The position numbers were made by a program, and so were the translations under genes. Shown piece by piece: positions 1 through 11,190 of a stretch of DNA of 64,000 nucleotides. Within the stretch, counting starts at the first letter, position 1. Each line of letters opens with the position of its first letter. Below the pieces are notes generated by a model. That model was given only the letters and a program-made list of their open reading frames with translations, ran no database searches and was not told the origin of the DNA. Origin of the DNA: Naematelia aurantialba (taxonomy: Eukaryota > Basidiomycota > Tremellomycetes > Tremellales > Naemateliaceae); NCBI GenBank assembly GCA_021527695.1, contig JAKFAO010000003.1, forward strand, positions 1,860,001 to 1,924,000, read 5' to 3'.

Positions 1-1121
1 CAGGCTGTGTCATACCGGGTGCACATGTTGCATTTCTGTACTTGGACGGGTTTCTTGCGTTGCAGCGTAAAGCCTGTATGGCCTCTCTCTGCGGCGGCTG
101 CGTACTGCTTGAGAGCCGCTAGATAAAGTGGTTCAAGTCGGCAAGACTCGGGATATCCCATGGAAATGCATTCTGTACAGGGAGACTTTGCCCGGACGTA
201 ACTGCTGGGTCCGTCTATCCAGTCGTCGTGAACGGTCTCCGGGACGGTTTGGGTACGTTGTGTTTGGCTGGTGATGACAAACCTGCCTCCGAGGTCCTGC
301 CCAGGGGTGTCATGGGGAGTGCTCCGTGGCTTTGGTTGACGAGTTTGGGAAGGTGCATCCCTTGCTGGTGGGGCTGGTGGGGGCAATCGTTTTCTAGTGC
401 CTCGTTCCCGCAGCGCGATTGTCTGAGGTGGCCAGCTTGGCCGAAGTGCATGAGTCGGCATGGAAGAGGAGGCGCCCTCTGTAGGCTCTGGCTGCGGGGC
501 CTCGGCCTGTGGTTGGCCAGGGTAATGAGTACCATAACCACCGGGCTCCCTTGCTCTACTTCCTGTGAGCGTCGTAGACATCGGTCTGGGAGACGGGGCT
601 GCAGACATTCCAGTACTCGGCCAATATGACATTGTGTTCTGTGGAGGCCGCCAGTGTGACCGAGGGTTCGACGAGGAGGGACCTCGTGTAGAAAATTCTG
701 CGTCTTGCGAAGATTCGGCTTGTTGTTGAGGTTGTTGAGCTGCATATGTCTCATATGCCATATCATAGCCCATGCGAGGCCCCATGGATCCCTGAACTTG
801 TAAATTCGTAGGGAAAGCAGTGTCCAGCGAGGGTTGGGCTTGCTGTCGGGCTGCATATGTCCCGTAAGGATCATCGTAACCCGTGGGAGGCTCCATGGAT
901 CCATGAATTTGGGAACTAGTAGGGAAAGCAGCGTGACTTGACGGTTGGGCCTCTTGTGACGCTGCATATGCCCAGTTCGAGTCATTGTAATACGTGAGAG
1001 GGGTTGTGGTAGCATAACCTTCGGGATTCGAGGGCAACGCAGGGTTCTGGGAGGATTGGTCTCCCGACTCGTCAGGGTCCGGCCAGTAGTAACCATAAGA
1101 ATCAGTAGGGTTCGTAGCCAT
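1..1121 (-). CDS. Split Cys6 zinc-cluster-like protein, partial at left edge
   Basis: An open frame starts at the ATG at 1121 and reads without a stop or an obvious intron to the left edge, so the C-terminus is missing. About 300 residues are rich in Q, P, S, Y and include two to three copies of a unit of about 39 residues (YAA..QAQPS...FPT...GSM.P..GYD). Near the edge it reads SPCTEC-x8-C, then a linker of about 36 residues ending in basic QRKKP, then KCNMC and RYDTA with the next codon beginning TG. This gives two CxxC-x(6-8)-C half-sites like those of a fungal Zn2Cys6 cluster, but far apart. A DNA-binding or other zinc role is inference. The gene at 2247-3358 on the same strand carries the same layout, so the two look like diverged tandem paralogues. 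Confidence 0.6.
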   Translation of the reverse strand, partial: MATNPTDSYGYYWPDPDESGDQSSQNPALPSNPEGYATTTPLTYYNDSNWAYAASQEAQPSSHAAFPTSSQIHGSMEPPTGYDDPYGTYAARQQAQPSLDTAFPTNLQVQGSMGPRMGYDMAYETYAAQQPQQQAESSQDAEFSTRGPSSSNPRSHWRPPQNTMSYWPSTGMSAAPSPRPMSTTLTGSRAREPGGYGTHYPGQPQAEAPQPEPTEGASSSMPTHALRPSWPPQTIALRERGTRKRLPPPAPPARDAPSQTRQPKPRSTPHDTPGQDLGGRFVITSQTQRTQTVPETVHDDWIDGPSSYVRAKSPCTECISMGYPESCRLEPLYLAALKQYAAAAERGHTGFTLQRKKPVQVQKCNMCTRYDTA

Positions 1122-2246
1122 AGCTTTAACTTGCTGTGTTCGTAGTGGACAGGTCTTTGGACGATGGCTAGGCACACACGACTGTAGCTTGATATGTGAC
1201 GAAGTATTCGATAGTAGCAAGGCTCGTTGGGCAATCAAAGTTGGTTGACTGATGAATGTTGAAGTTTGTGAGAGGCCAACAGGTCTGATTAGGGTCCTTA
1301 TATAGCCGCGCCGCAAGGACGAATCCTAACTCCAGACTGCAACCACACACAGAGGAGAAGCGAAGAACCCGCTGACGGCTTCCGACAGCTGGGACCAGTG
1401 TGCAACTGGTACATGTGCAGAAGAGAAGACCCCCTTTGTTCTCTTTGGAAGCGCATAGAACGGGGATGGGAACAGATTTCCCTCTGAAGGGTGTAGAAAG
1501 GGCAAGAGAGAGGATTTGGCATCATGGGAGCTTGAGCGCTAATTCATGCTGCTGTGCAGGGGGAACCTGACGGCCACTCCTGGATAAGAAGGCAGTTTTT
1601 TTTTTGCATGTTCGGCGTGTAATGACGCGTGCGGCACTGAGAAACCTGTGCTTGAGCCTGGAAACGGTTCTTGGGATAGATTCGGTACGTCAGAGCTGGC
1701 ACCATGCAGGAAGTCAAGCAGCGACATTCCTTTGGCAACTCGACTTTTGAACCGTCCAGCACGGAAAGGAGCCAGTAGCGGCTACATCTCAGCGTGTACA
1801 ACTGCATTTGGCTTCCTGATGAACGTGCGCGCCTCACCTTGCGAGTAGGCGAGAACGGAAGAGGCGCTAGCCTCAGTGGCGATAACAAGAGCGAAGTGGC
1901 GAAAACCACAGATTCAAGGATTCGGCAGCCCATATCTGGTGACCACATGACCTCTATGACTGAGAAGTCAGCTGGCAACCCCATCAATTTACAGGATAGA
2001 TCGATCGTCCCAGAGTGAGTGCATGTACATTGGTGTTCTCAATCCGGCCTGGAATCGCACCGATAAGTTTAGCTCAATCGGGAACAACCTCCTCCCTGGC
2101 ACCACGCCGTATCTCCTTCCTCAAAGTGCAAGGAGCCTCGAGAGTTGCACACCCCACCGGATCTCCTGGCAAAGCACAATCCTATCGCCGCATACAGCTG
2201 TGCTCGGTACCTCGGTATCCGGGAAAAACCAGCGTGACAACGCGCT
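1122..2246. other. Gap between the two zinc-cluster-like genes
   Basis: This 1.1 kb holds the promoter and leader of the left gene and the 3' region of the right one. Minus-strand open frames of 75-147 codons occur (1544-1987, 2069-2296), but they show no recognisable domain and no linked exons, so I do not call them. Confidence 0.4.
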
Positions 2247-3358
2247 CTAGTCCTTGCAAGCTGCAAGTGCCGTGCTAGAGATGCGCCGTTGCACATCTAC
2301 TGTCGCAGACCTCCAACGAGGGCAAGAGGCACTCATCCACTCCAAGTATGTTTCATTGCAGTCACACTTCCTATGCAGCCTCCAGCATTCCTTGCAGGCT
2401 TTCGCCCGTCGTGGGATTCCTCTTTTTCTGACACGATAGTGGTCTTCGAGGAGTTTTTTATGACTTAAAACAATCATGCAATGCGTACCTCTCGCAACGC
2501 AATTACTACACGGAGCAGCAGCTTCGACGTAAGTCCTCTTGACAGTCGGGGAATCTATTAAGAGCGTCAACGTAGGCTTCTCTGATCTTCTCAAGTTGGA
2601 TCAGAGTGAGCATGACCATGCGATTGCTCGGCCACCACCCCATTCTCTCAAGTCTAACGCGTTCAAAATTGCTCACAATTCATCGTGGTGTCATTCGCCA
2701 TCACCGTACGCTCATGAACCTCCTGGGGTTCCGCTGGAGTTACCCTGATGCTAAAGTCTCGGCACTGCTGGCGGAGGGAGTCGATTGCCGTTTCTCTCGT
2801 GGTCGGATGGGCCCCTACGCCCGTAGGGATATCAGACTGTTCCACTGAGGGGGTACAGTTGATGTGCGGCCGATACGGCTCACCGCGGCGGAGCGCGTGC
2901 GGAGACGTTTGAGGCTGTGAATGCGAACCACGATATACCCACGACCTCGGAAACTGTTCTGGGCGTAGGGGCTGTGGGGCGAAGAGAGGGAGTGACGATT
3001 GCACCGTGACTACTGGAATATCTGCAGCATCATACACGGAAGAGGCTTGTGTAACGTCCGGCGCCGCAGAGTAGGCGGATTCGGTCCATATCTGTGGAAC
3101 TTGGAGGAAGCTGTCGGAGTATCTGGAACGGGGCTGAACCTGTGGGTATACGTTGAGATTATCTATGGTGGCGGTCTGTAGATCCTGAGAGTGATACTCT
3201 GCATACTCGAAATGGGGGGGCCACCCTCCCTGGAGCCCTTCGGCTTGACGGTCAGAGGCCGACACTTGCTGTTGTTGGCTGTCCTCGGCTGGTTCCGTAA
3301 ACTGCGGCTCAAAATACTCTGGCCATAACAGGTTTTGAAGTGCTGTAATTGTATCCAT
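2247..3358 (-). CDS. Split Cys6 zinc-cluster-like protein
   Basis: The start is the ATG at 3358. A first exon of about 220-230 residues is rich in Q, P, S and Y. A last exon, from about 2594 to the stop at 2247, carries the cysteines. At least one intron lies between about 2560 and 2750; a phase-compatible splice is GTAACT near 2740 to CAAG near 2545, but others are possible. The last exon reads PCSNC-x6-C, then about 26 residues with basic RVRKRG and RRAKA, then ACKEC-x6-CDC. Each half matches half of a Zn2Cys6 cluster (CxxCx6C), but the usual 5-12 residue linker is replaced by a long basic one. I saw no good donor that would shorten it in frame. A transcription factor role is inference. Confidence 0.55.
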
Positions 3359-3920
3359 GGTCTTAGCTCGGTAAGTGAAGACCCTGTGAAGAGTGTTACC
3401 ACCGCCTCAGAAGAGTGGCGAATGGGTCGTTGAATGTGCTTGGAAATGTATCGAAGCTTGCAAAGAAGCAGACTTGAGTCGGGATGCGTAGCATCCCCCT
3501 CACTCGGCTGCCTTCGATTGAGCCCAAAGGGGGGCATTTGTGCTCCATTTCATAGCGGACTTGGAACACGATCTTGCCGCGCGACCTAAGAATGCGTGAG
3601 AGGAGCGTACGATGGGAATGTGTGCGGCTACTGTATCCGGGCCACGGCCATTGGGCATCTCGATCGAGCCATGTGTAGACCACGAGTAGATTTCCTTGGT
3701 TGAACGTCACCTTCAGTACCGCCCGTCCTCCTCGCAAGAGGACGAAGAAGAGATCCTCGATCAAATCTTGTGCAATGCGTTCCTCCTGTCAATGTGGGAG
3801 GAAGGTCTCTACGCCTCGGTAGATTTTTGCTCATGACGCGACAAGAGCTCTTCAAAGACAAAGAGCAATATACCCATATGCACGAGCTTTGACTATCTAG
3901 ACGGCTCAGGTATGGTGCCG
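3359..3920. other. Gap without a supported gene
   Basis: This is 562 nt between the 3' end of the DUF2461 gene and the start of the zinc-cluster-like gene, both on the minus strand. A 122-codon minus-strand frame at 3396-3764 is open but has no recognised domain. Confidence 0.4.
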
Positions 3921-5672
3921 TTAGTCATGTTCGTCATTGGCATCACCATCTCCGTTCGCTCCCGCTGGTAGCGCAATAAAATCGTTAAGCCTGCAAAACG
4001 ATGAGCTTGCACCATTTCAGTCACTCTACACGCTCACATATGCACGAACGGTGCCATGATGCCAACTACCCGTCCCACTTTAGCTCGAAAGTCGTCAGAC
4101 AAAACGTCCTCATCCGTAAATCTATGATCGAGCATTAGCGATTGAGGGGGAAGGACACGACTCAGCCACTTACTGGTGCACTACCGCTATACTCCTCAGC
4201 TTGAGTAGATCAATGTCCTTGTGGCCCTTGTCCACTCCTTTCGGAGCGACCTTGAGCGCATCCTCATGCCCAAATACACTTTGCCGCTTCCCTTTGGGAT
4301 GTGGCCGCGGTGCACCGAAAAGACCGACAAATTCGGGCTTGCTGATCTCGTCTCTGAAACGCTTGGAATTCGAGAGCAAATGATGTCGGATGGTGGCAAG
4401 TTCGTTCTTGCCAGGCTGCCACAACCCGCATGCAAGAATAGATTTGTTGTTCGGGGAGATGGCTAGATGATATGCCCCCCAAAGACCTTTGCGGCCGCCT
4501 CGCGAGGTGGACATGGAGAACGCCCGTTTGTAAGGTGTCTTGTCGGAAGAGAACCGCACATCACGGTATATGCGATGCTACGCAGGTGTCAGCCTTATGA
4601 AGCAATCAAAGAAAGAATCTTACAATAACGTCTTTTGGGGGAAGCAGCGGGACTTCTTCGTCAGCGGCGTGGAGGTCCTGCTGCACTAATCCGACAAACA
4701 TTTGCCACTCCTACACGGGGTCGTCAGCTCCAAGAGAGGTCAGATCCATCCACTGGAGCCTGAAGAATTGCGACTACACGGTATAGAGTATAGGGGAGAA
4801 AGGAGCAGGAGGCTTTCCAGGCGTAGTACACACCTTTTCTGCTTGCCGAAAAGCAGGCTCGTGCGATTTGAACCAGTCTCGATCATTCCGTTCCGGTATT
4901 TGCAGGTTTGCCAGGAAGTTCATAGTATTCTTAGATATTCGACCAGGAAGCACTGCAGTATCGGCATGAGTGCCCACCTGTCCGGCATGCAGTGTGCATG
5001 GTACTCACCTTGACCCGTCTTGGGAGCCGCATAGATCCTCCCCTTGATTTCTTGTCCTTCCTCAAGCTCAATATCCAACTCCTCTTCTTCTTCCTCTTCA
5101 AATCCTTCCACTTTCACTTTCTTTCCCCCGCCACCACCGCCCTTGCTGCCGCCATTGGCTCTACCTCCCAGGGATTTCCGTTTCCCTTTGCCTGGCTTCG
5201 CCACCTCTTCCTCGTCCAGAAAGTCTGAATCCACCTCGGATAGCTCGGTCTCCTCTGCAGCCTCGACGGGTTCATCTTCAGCATCATCCGAAGCTGGCCC
5301 AAACTCGTCTGAAGTGTCATCGTCCGATGACGAGTACTCTTCTGACGTTTCTGTCAATCCGGTCGCAGAATGGTACCCCTGTACCGCTTCGTCGTCCTCC
5401 TCATCTCCGTCCTCATGGTCATCCCGGCCGGCAGCTTTCGGTTTCGATTTCGCTTTCACTTTCACTTTCCCGCTGGGGTTTGCATTATTCCGTCCCGTTG
5501 AAGAGGAGAGCCGCGACTTTGCTGTAGTTCTGGTCGACAGCTTTGAGCGCGCCGAAGTTGGAGTTGTAGACTGTCGAAGAGAGGACGCGCGCCTGGCCGA
5601 CGGCGTAGATTTCGATGTGGACGATCGGGGTGAAGAACGGACAGAGGTCCTTGGTGTTCGAATTCCGGCCAT
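3921..5672 (-). CDS. DUF2461 family protein with disordered acidic N-terminus
   Basis: Six exons are supported by frame and splice sites: 5672-5009, 4952-4834, 4710-4624, 4577-4174, 4121-4038 and 3990-3921, giving about 475 residues. Exon 1 (residues 1-221) is disordered: S/T/R-rich at first, with SPRSS- and TPSARR-like basic runs, then acidic with a glycine run. From about residue 225 it matches DUF2461: MNFLANLQIPERNDRDWFKSH, then RDVRFSSDKTPYK, GGLWQP-type and DALKVAPKGVDK motifs, ending near HQFTDEDVLSDDF. The biochemical role of the family is not established. The basic-acidic N-terminus suggests a nuclear or chromatin setting, which is inference. It is divergent from GTR1, with a 269-nt shared 5' region. 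Confidence 0.88.
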
Positions 5673-5941
5673 AACGAATTTCGTGCTACAAGACCTGACA
5701 ACCTCAGCAAGATCTGTATGTACAGTCGATCCTCTTGACTGGGCGAGTCACTGCTCACTGTCGCCAGTCTACGGAACGCGACGAGAGATGTCTGTCGATC
5801 GCGGGGTGGTCATGACGCAACTCTCCCACGGACGTCAGGAACCGGACTCCGCCGCATAGGAGGAGCAATAACTGCCAAACGTGTCGGCGTTGGACGTTCA
5901 AATAGTACGTCGAGCATCAAAGCGGTGGACAGACTGTCAGC

Positions 5942-7528
5942 ATGTCCACGACAGCTAGGAAGAAGGTCAGTGCAGAGCTGTTGGCAATGTTATGCGCTGA
6001 CGGGAACACAGGTGCTCTTGATGGGAAAGTCTGGTACGTCCTCCTTCCAGATGACGGAGTGAGAGCTGGCTAAAACCTGGTAGGAAGTGGGAAGACGTCC
6101 ATGCGCTCAGTTATTTTGTCAGCTACAGAGAACCCCAGTGTCAATCAAGGCTTACCGTGGACATTAGCTCGAATTACAGCGCCCGAGATACAAAGCGACT
6201 AGGAGCTACGATCGACGTCGAGCAGTCTGCTGTCCGCTTCCTTGGCTCTCTCGTTCTTGTGAGTCCCGGAGCTGCTTACGAGTTGTCCTCTTTACCGATA
6301 TGATAGCTGACCCCACTTGTAGAATCTTTGGGATTGTGGTGGTCAAAATGCGTTTGTGGACAACTATCTCACTGCGCAAAAGGACACCGTCTTCGCGAAT
6401 GTAGCCGTGTTGATCTACGTCTTCGACATCACCTCTACCGACTGGGAGGAAGACCTGCGGTACTTCGAGGACATCCTCACGGCATTACGGGATAACAGCC
6501 ACGATGCGGGTGTCTGGGTACTGGTGAATAAGATGGACCTGTTGGACAAGGAGGATCCAAAGCAGACGCGGTACCAGGAGCGCCGAGCGGACGTGTTGCG
6601 CGTGGACCAGCGGATAGCGCAGGAGATCGTTGGGGATGGCAAGGGTCCTGAGAGGGGAGCGTTGCGGTGCTTCCCAACATCCATCTGGGACGAATCGTTA
6701 TACAAAGTCAGCCGCCTCCCTCCAATATCCAGGCCGAGGCGCTGACGAGTCTCTTTTGCTAGGCATGGTCGTCCGTCATTCACACGCTCATCCCTAATAT
6801 CGGCCTCATCACCTCTCACCTGACCTACCTGCGCGATGTGTGCCTCGCCGTCGAAGCAGTCTTGTTTGAATCGGAAACTTTCTTGGTCATTGCCAAGTCG
6901 GGTTCGCCGCTCGATGCGCCGCCCAGCGAATTTGACGAACGCGAAAACAAGGGTAGTGCACAAGTGCTTGATCCCCAACGCTTCGAGAAAATCTCAGAAA
7001 TCATCAAAGGCTTCAGAAAGACTTGCCAGTATGTCCCGTCGTTCCCGCTACGCCTTTGGGAGCAGGCGTTTCTCGTCGCAAACGCGGGCTCATGTGATTA
7101 GACGGACGAGAGAACAGTTTTTCGGCTTCGAGAGCAAGTTTGACGAGTGTACGGTGGTGCTTGAGCCTATGACGAGGAACACTTTCATCCTCATCGTCTC
7201 GGTCGACCCAAGAGTAGGCGAGTATACAAGTTGAACTTGATTTTCAGCATAGCAGCTGACACCTCGACAACAGAGACCGCATTGGTTCAATATAACATTG
7301 TCAATGCACAGGTCCACTTGTCTGAATTTGCAGGCAAGTTGGTCTTGGATCGGAAGTGCGGGTGAGTCCCACGTCTACTTCACTATCGGTGTATTTTGTA
7401 AAGCAGGGATATCGTTGCTGAGCCGCTGTGTTAGGTTGTGTCGGGCCAACAAGGAACTGCGGTACGAGGCGCCAGGAGATGATGATCCCACTGTGAGGGC
7501 CTGGGACGAGCCGGGGCCGTACCGCTGA
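5942..7528 (+). CDS. GTR1: Rag-family small GTPase Gtr1/RagA
   Basis: This is the RagA/B-type GTPase that works with a Gtr2/RagC partner on the vacuole to signal amino acids to TORC1. The gene has about nine exons: 5942-5965, 6012-6033, one ending in MRSVIF, one ending VRFLGSLVL, one beginning NLWDCGGQ near 6323, and so on to the stop at 7526-7528. The P-loop GKSGSGKTS is split by an intron. ATIDVEQ (switch I), WDCGGQ (G3) and NKMD (G4) are visible. The C-terminal roadblock-type half follows from AWSSVIHTLIPNIG, with LEPMTRNTFILIV and QYNIVNAQV. Length is about 365 residues, a little longer than yeast Gtr1 because of a tail ending WDEPGPYR. The start is the only ATG that places RKKVLLMG at the N-terminus. 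Confidence 0.93.
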
Positions 7529-8286
7529 GTACCTCGCAATTTGCAGCCGCGGCCGCAGCACGGGATCATGTAGAAGAGTAGAAGTCCAACCAGCCTAGAG
7601 AGAGCTGTGGAGTAACAGTCGAGAGCATATCCCCTAGAGAGAGCTATGGAGTAATAGTCGAGAGGAGTAACAGTCGAGAGCATATCGTTGTCAATATCTA
7701 GCATCGCATGTATACCGGTATGACGTGGGTTCGCAGGTTTGAGAGCCTGGGCTCTGGCAAAATAACGAGAAACAAGAATGTCACCTCTTACCATTCACGT
7801 ACAATCGATTCAGGAGCCCAGGAACCCGTACAGAACTGATTCCCATTACGTCGCCAGTACCGTCACGCTGAGTTGTAGTATGGCAAAGAGCATCCCGCAT
7901 TGCATATCAGACAATACGACACATTATCATCCAGGCTCCACAACAATGTCCGTCTGTCTGCCCGCTCGACAAGTTTCTTGATCCACATCCATTACCTATG
8001 CGAGTAATTTGGCCTCCGTCCACCTGATCGAACTGCATGGGCATATCAGTGCCCAGACCGGACAACGTTATCTCAACTGCCTGGAAGGATGAGGCCTTGT
8101 ATGGCGGCAAGGGCGAGACCGGCGGCAAGACCTGTACCGCGGCAATTGCGTGACGGCGGCAGGTGCGTGCACAGCGGCAAGACCTGTATCGCGGCACGTG
8201 CATGTACGCCGCAAGTTCGTGTATGCCGCGCAGTGCGTGTATGCCGGCAGTACGATACACCACACAGTGCGTGTCTGCAGGGCAGT
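7529..8286. repeat. 3' intergenic gap with degenerate repeats
   Basis: Convergent 3' ends (GTR1 plus, Q-rich gene minus) flank 758 nt. At about 7595-7688 an imperfect repeat of AGAGAGCT.TGGAGTAA.AGTCGAGAG occurs two to three times. At about 8100-8245 a degenerate GCGGCAAGACCTGTA.CGCGG-like unit recurs four to five times. I see no coding sequence. Confidence 0.6.
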
Positions 8287-10652
8287 CTACTTGAACTGCG
8301 CAAACATCTCCTCAAAGCCCTCCTCCTCGACGTTTGGAATGCCCACATCACCGAAATTGAAATCGTCCATATCGATCGCGCCGAGACCGTAATCGTCCGT
8401 GCCGCCCTGCTGGTCATTGTACATTGTGGTCTGCAGCTGTGTAGGCTCGGCCGCGGCTGGCGGGAGGCCGGGGATGAGGCTGTCGAGGTCTATTCCGAGG
8501 CCCAAAGAGGAGATATCTGCAGCTTGGTCGGGTTGCTGGGCCTGGGATTGAGGTTGTATTGATATTTGTAGCTGTGGTTGTGGTTGTGGTTGTGGTTGTG
8601 ACTGTGCTTGTGCTTGTGTTGGTGATTGTGGTGGCGGTTGCGATTGTTGTTGCTGTTGCTGTTGGGCCTGCTGTTGGGCCTGCTGTACCTGTGAAGGTTG
8701 TTGAGGTTGTGCTGATGCCTGTGGCTGGTCTTGGACCTCGGAAGATATCTGCCCCATCGCCTGAGACCCGCCCTCCACATTGGGAACGGAAAGGGAAGAG
8801 CCCTGGTCCAACCCACCAGCGGCACTGGTCGAATCGAGCAGTCCAACCAGTTCGGAAATATCCACATCGCCAAAATCAAATGAAAAGTCATTGCCGCCAG
8901 AAGCACTCATATCCCCCTGGCCAGGGCCCGTGCTCTGGTTGACCGTCTGGTCGGAAGACGTAGCCCCCAGCTGGGCGAGTAGCGAGTCGACCTCTTGCTG
9001 CTGTGTTGAGGCGCTCTGCTGAAGGTCGCTGGTTGGTTGAGCGGATTGTTGCTGCCCAGGATCTCCAAGCTGCTGCTGTTGCTGTTGCGCTTGTTGCAGC
9101 TGTCGCTGTTGTTGCTGTTGATGCTGTTGTAGCTGCTGGACTTGCTGCTGTAATTGCTGCTGTTGTGATTGAGGTCCGGTCTGACCGAGAGACGCCAGCA
9201 GCTGCTCCGTGCCCGGTGTGAGACCCGCCTCGCTCTGTCCTTGCCCATTCATCATTTGAGAAAGAACGTCCGCTCCTGCACTTCTTCCACCACCAGCCGG
9301 CCCAATGTCAACAGCACCACTTCTCACTCCAGTCCCTGCCCCTACAGACCCAGGCCCACCTCCCCCACCACCGATATCCCCACCGTTCGTGCCGTTGATC
9401 AACGCCGTGAGCTCCTCGATCCCAAAGCCCAGTTCAGCCAGATCAGCTTGATCATTCGCTGATGGATCGAATGCCAGTGAGGCTGATGAGGCTAGAGGTA
9501 CGGGCGAGGCGAGGGGTCGCGTGTCCAGTTGCTTTAGTATGATTGCTGGTAGGGGGAGAGGGGGAGGGAGGGAGGGGCGCGGTGGAAGAGGAGGTTTTGA
9601 TGGCGTCGAGGCGTGGGATATTGTTGCGGCCTGGTAGCGAGGTGCCACGTCAGTCTATGCCGATCCCAGAAGGCATGTCGTGCTACACGAGTCTCGAGGT
9701 TTCGAGAGAGATAGTGGGCTCAATGAAGGAGAGGGAATCAAAGAACGTCCAAGGAGGTTGAATACGCTAACAAGGATGCGAGCCAGGTGGTGAATGCAAA
9801 CGGAGCGGCGACTCACATTGTACGCCTCTATTCTGCGGCGAGTCATCTCGTACCTCGTCCACGCAGTATCGAGCTTCCGCACCAACTGAGCCGGCACGCC
9901 CATTCGTAACCCACTAATGTCGCTTCAGCGCACATCTGTTTGTCTCGTCGCTCCGCGAGAGAGTGGCAGTGGAGTAAGAGTGTGAGGGCAGTAAATGTCG
10001 GAATGGAGTCGGAGCGGTAGTGAGAATGTGGGTGGGCATGCAAGGTGGGGAAGAGAACGTACGCCCGCTTGGCATGTGCTTCGAACTGCACCACGAGGGT
10101 AGCAGCAACGACTGCTTCCTGTTTGACAAACACCGTCAGCCGTCCATCCGCATCCACTCAGCCGTCCTTCTATCATCTCGTGTTCGTTGACCGGGCGTGG
10201 GGCTGTCTAGTAGTCTCGCTGTCGCTCTGCAGCGGAGGTGCTAGGCTTCGGGGACAACTCTTTGACTCGAGGCGGGAACGCACCTTGTACTCTCGGACCA
10301 GTTGGTCCAGCATCCCAACAACCCACTTGGCTCCTTTACTGACCTCGCGCTTGCCTCCTCCGCCTCCGACACCCTCGCTAGCGCCAGCGCCAGGACCACC
10401 ATTGCTAGCATTCCCAGTGCCACTTCCCGCCCCCGCCGCAGTTGTAGGTTCCGATCCCGCGCCACCACCACCAGCTTCGGCGGTACCACCAGCCCCGTCC
10501 CCGTCGGTCCCGGCGCCCTTGCCATCACCGTTGAACCTCGCGCGCTTGGGGGAAGGCGCATTGGGCGGTGAGCTGCCTCTGACGGTATCGGTCCTGGACC
10601 GCTTGGCCGCTGCCCCTGACACCGAAGCTGTTGCTGACGCCGCTGTTGACAT
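8287..10652 (-). CDS. Glutamine-rich nuclear-type protein, unknown function
   Basis: Four exons read in frame: 10652-10284, 10118-10063, 9913-9817 and 9630-8287, about 621 residues. Exon 1 has KRSRTD- and PSPKRARF-like basic motifs resembling a nuclear localisation signal, then a Gly/Ala-rich stretch. The part spanning exons 1-3 (KWVVGMLDQLVREYK, EAVVAATLVVQFEAHAKRA, VPAQLVRKLDTAWTRYEMTR) looks like a folded helical domain. The rest is disordered, with long Q tracts and two acidic-aromatic patches, FSFDFGDVDISELVGLL and a C-terminal DMDDFNFGDVG...FEEMFAQFK, which resemble activation or coactivator-binding segments. I do not recognise a family. A Mediator-tail or transcription cofactor role would fit the composition but is inference only. 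Confidence 0.72.
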
Positions 10653-11190
10653 GGCAATCACCTCATGTCGCTTCACCCCTCGACGCAGTTGTCAGAGAAC
10701 GTGAGGAACGTAAGAGTGGCCTTTCGCCGGCACTCGGTACGAGATGAATGTAGATGTAAAGAGAAGATACAAGACAAAAGATAAAAAGACAGATGTAACC
10801 TGGGACAAGACGACAAAGAGGAGCAAAGCAGCAAAAGGAGAGCTTATTTCGGCGAGGCCCGGGGAGATGATGATAATATACTACCCGCTCAGCCGACGAC
10901 GCCGATGGACCTGAGCAGCCGTTTGCTTTACGGTGTTTACGCTCGTGGACCAGACAGTTCGCAAGACCGTCACAACGTGTCTAGTCAGAGTTGGACGCTA
11001 ACCATGAGGCTTGCGCTCTTGCGCGCCACCAAGCCTTGCGGCCATGGCGGCTCTAGGTCCGCGCGCCGCGCCCCCAACACCCAGTAACCGATGATAGTCT
11101 ATGATGTTGCATCGTCCCACGGGAAATGAAGACCAAGCGAAATCCACACCCTCGTCCATGCTCTCGTTCCCGCCCCACCATCCCACACGC
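10653..11190. other. Gap between Q-rich gene and NADH dehydrogenase
   Basis: This stretch holds the 5' region of the Q-rich gene and the 3' region of the NADH dehydrogenase gene, both on the minus strand. I see no gene. Confidence 0.5.

Noticed and set aside
1544..1987. Minus-strand frame of 147 codons
   Set aside because: Its composition is not clearly coding and it has no domain. It could be part of the 3' region of the upstream gene, but no splice link is convincing.
3396..3764. Minus-strand frame of 122 codons between DUF2461 and the zinc-cluster-like gene
   Set aside because: It has no recognisable domain and no linked exons. The DUF2461 gene is complete without it.
5044..5859. Plus-strand frame of 271 codons, Ser-rich
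   Set aside because: It is the antisense shadow of the acidic and basic first exon of the DUF2461 gene.
8559..9221. Valine- or alanine-rich plus-strand frames
   Set aside because: They are shadows of the Q-rich coding strand (CAG/CAA read in antisense).
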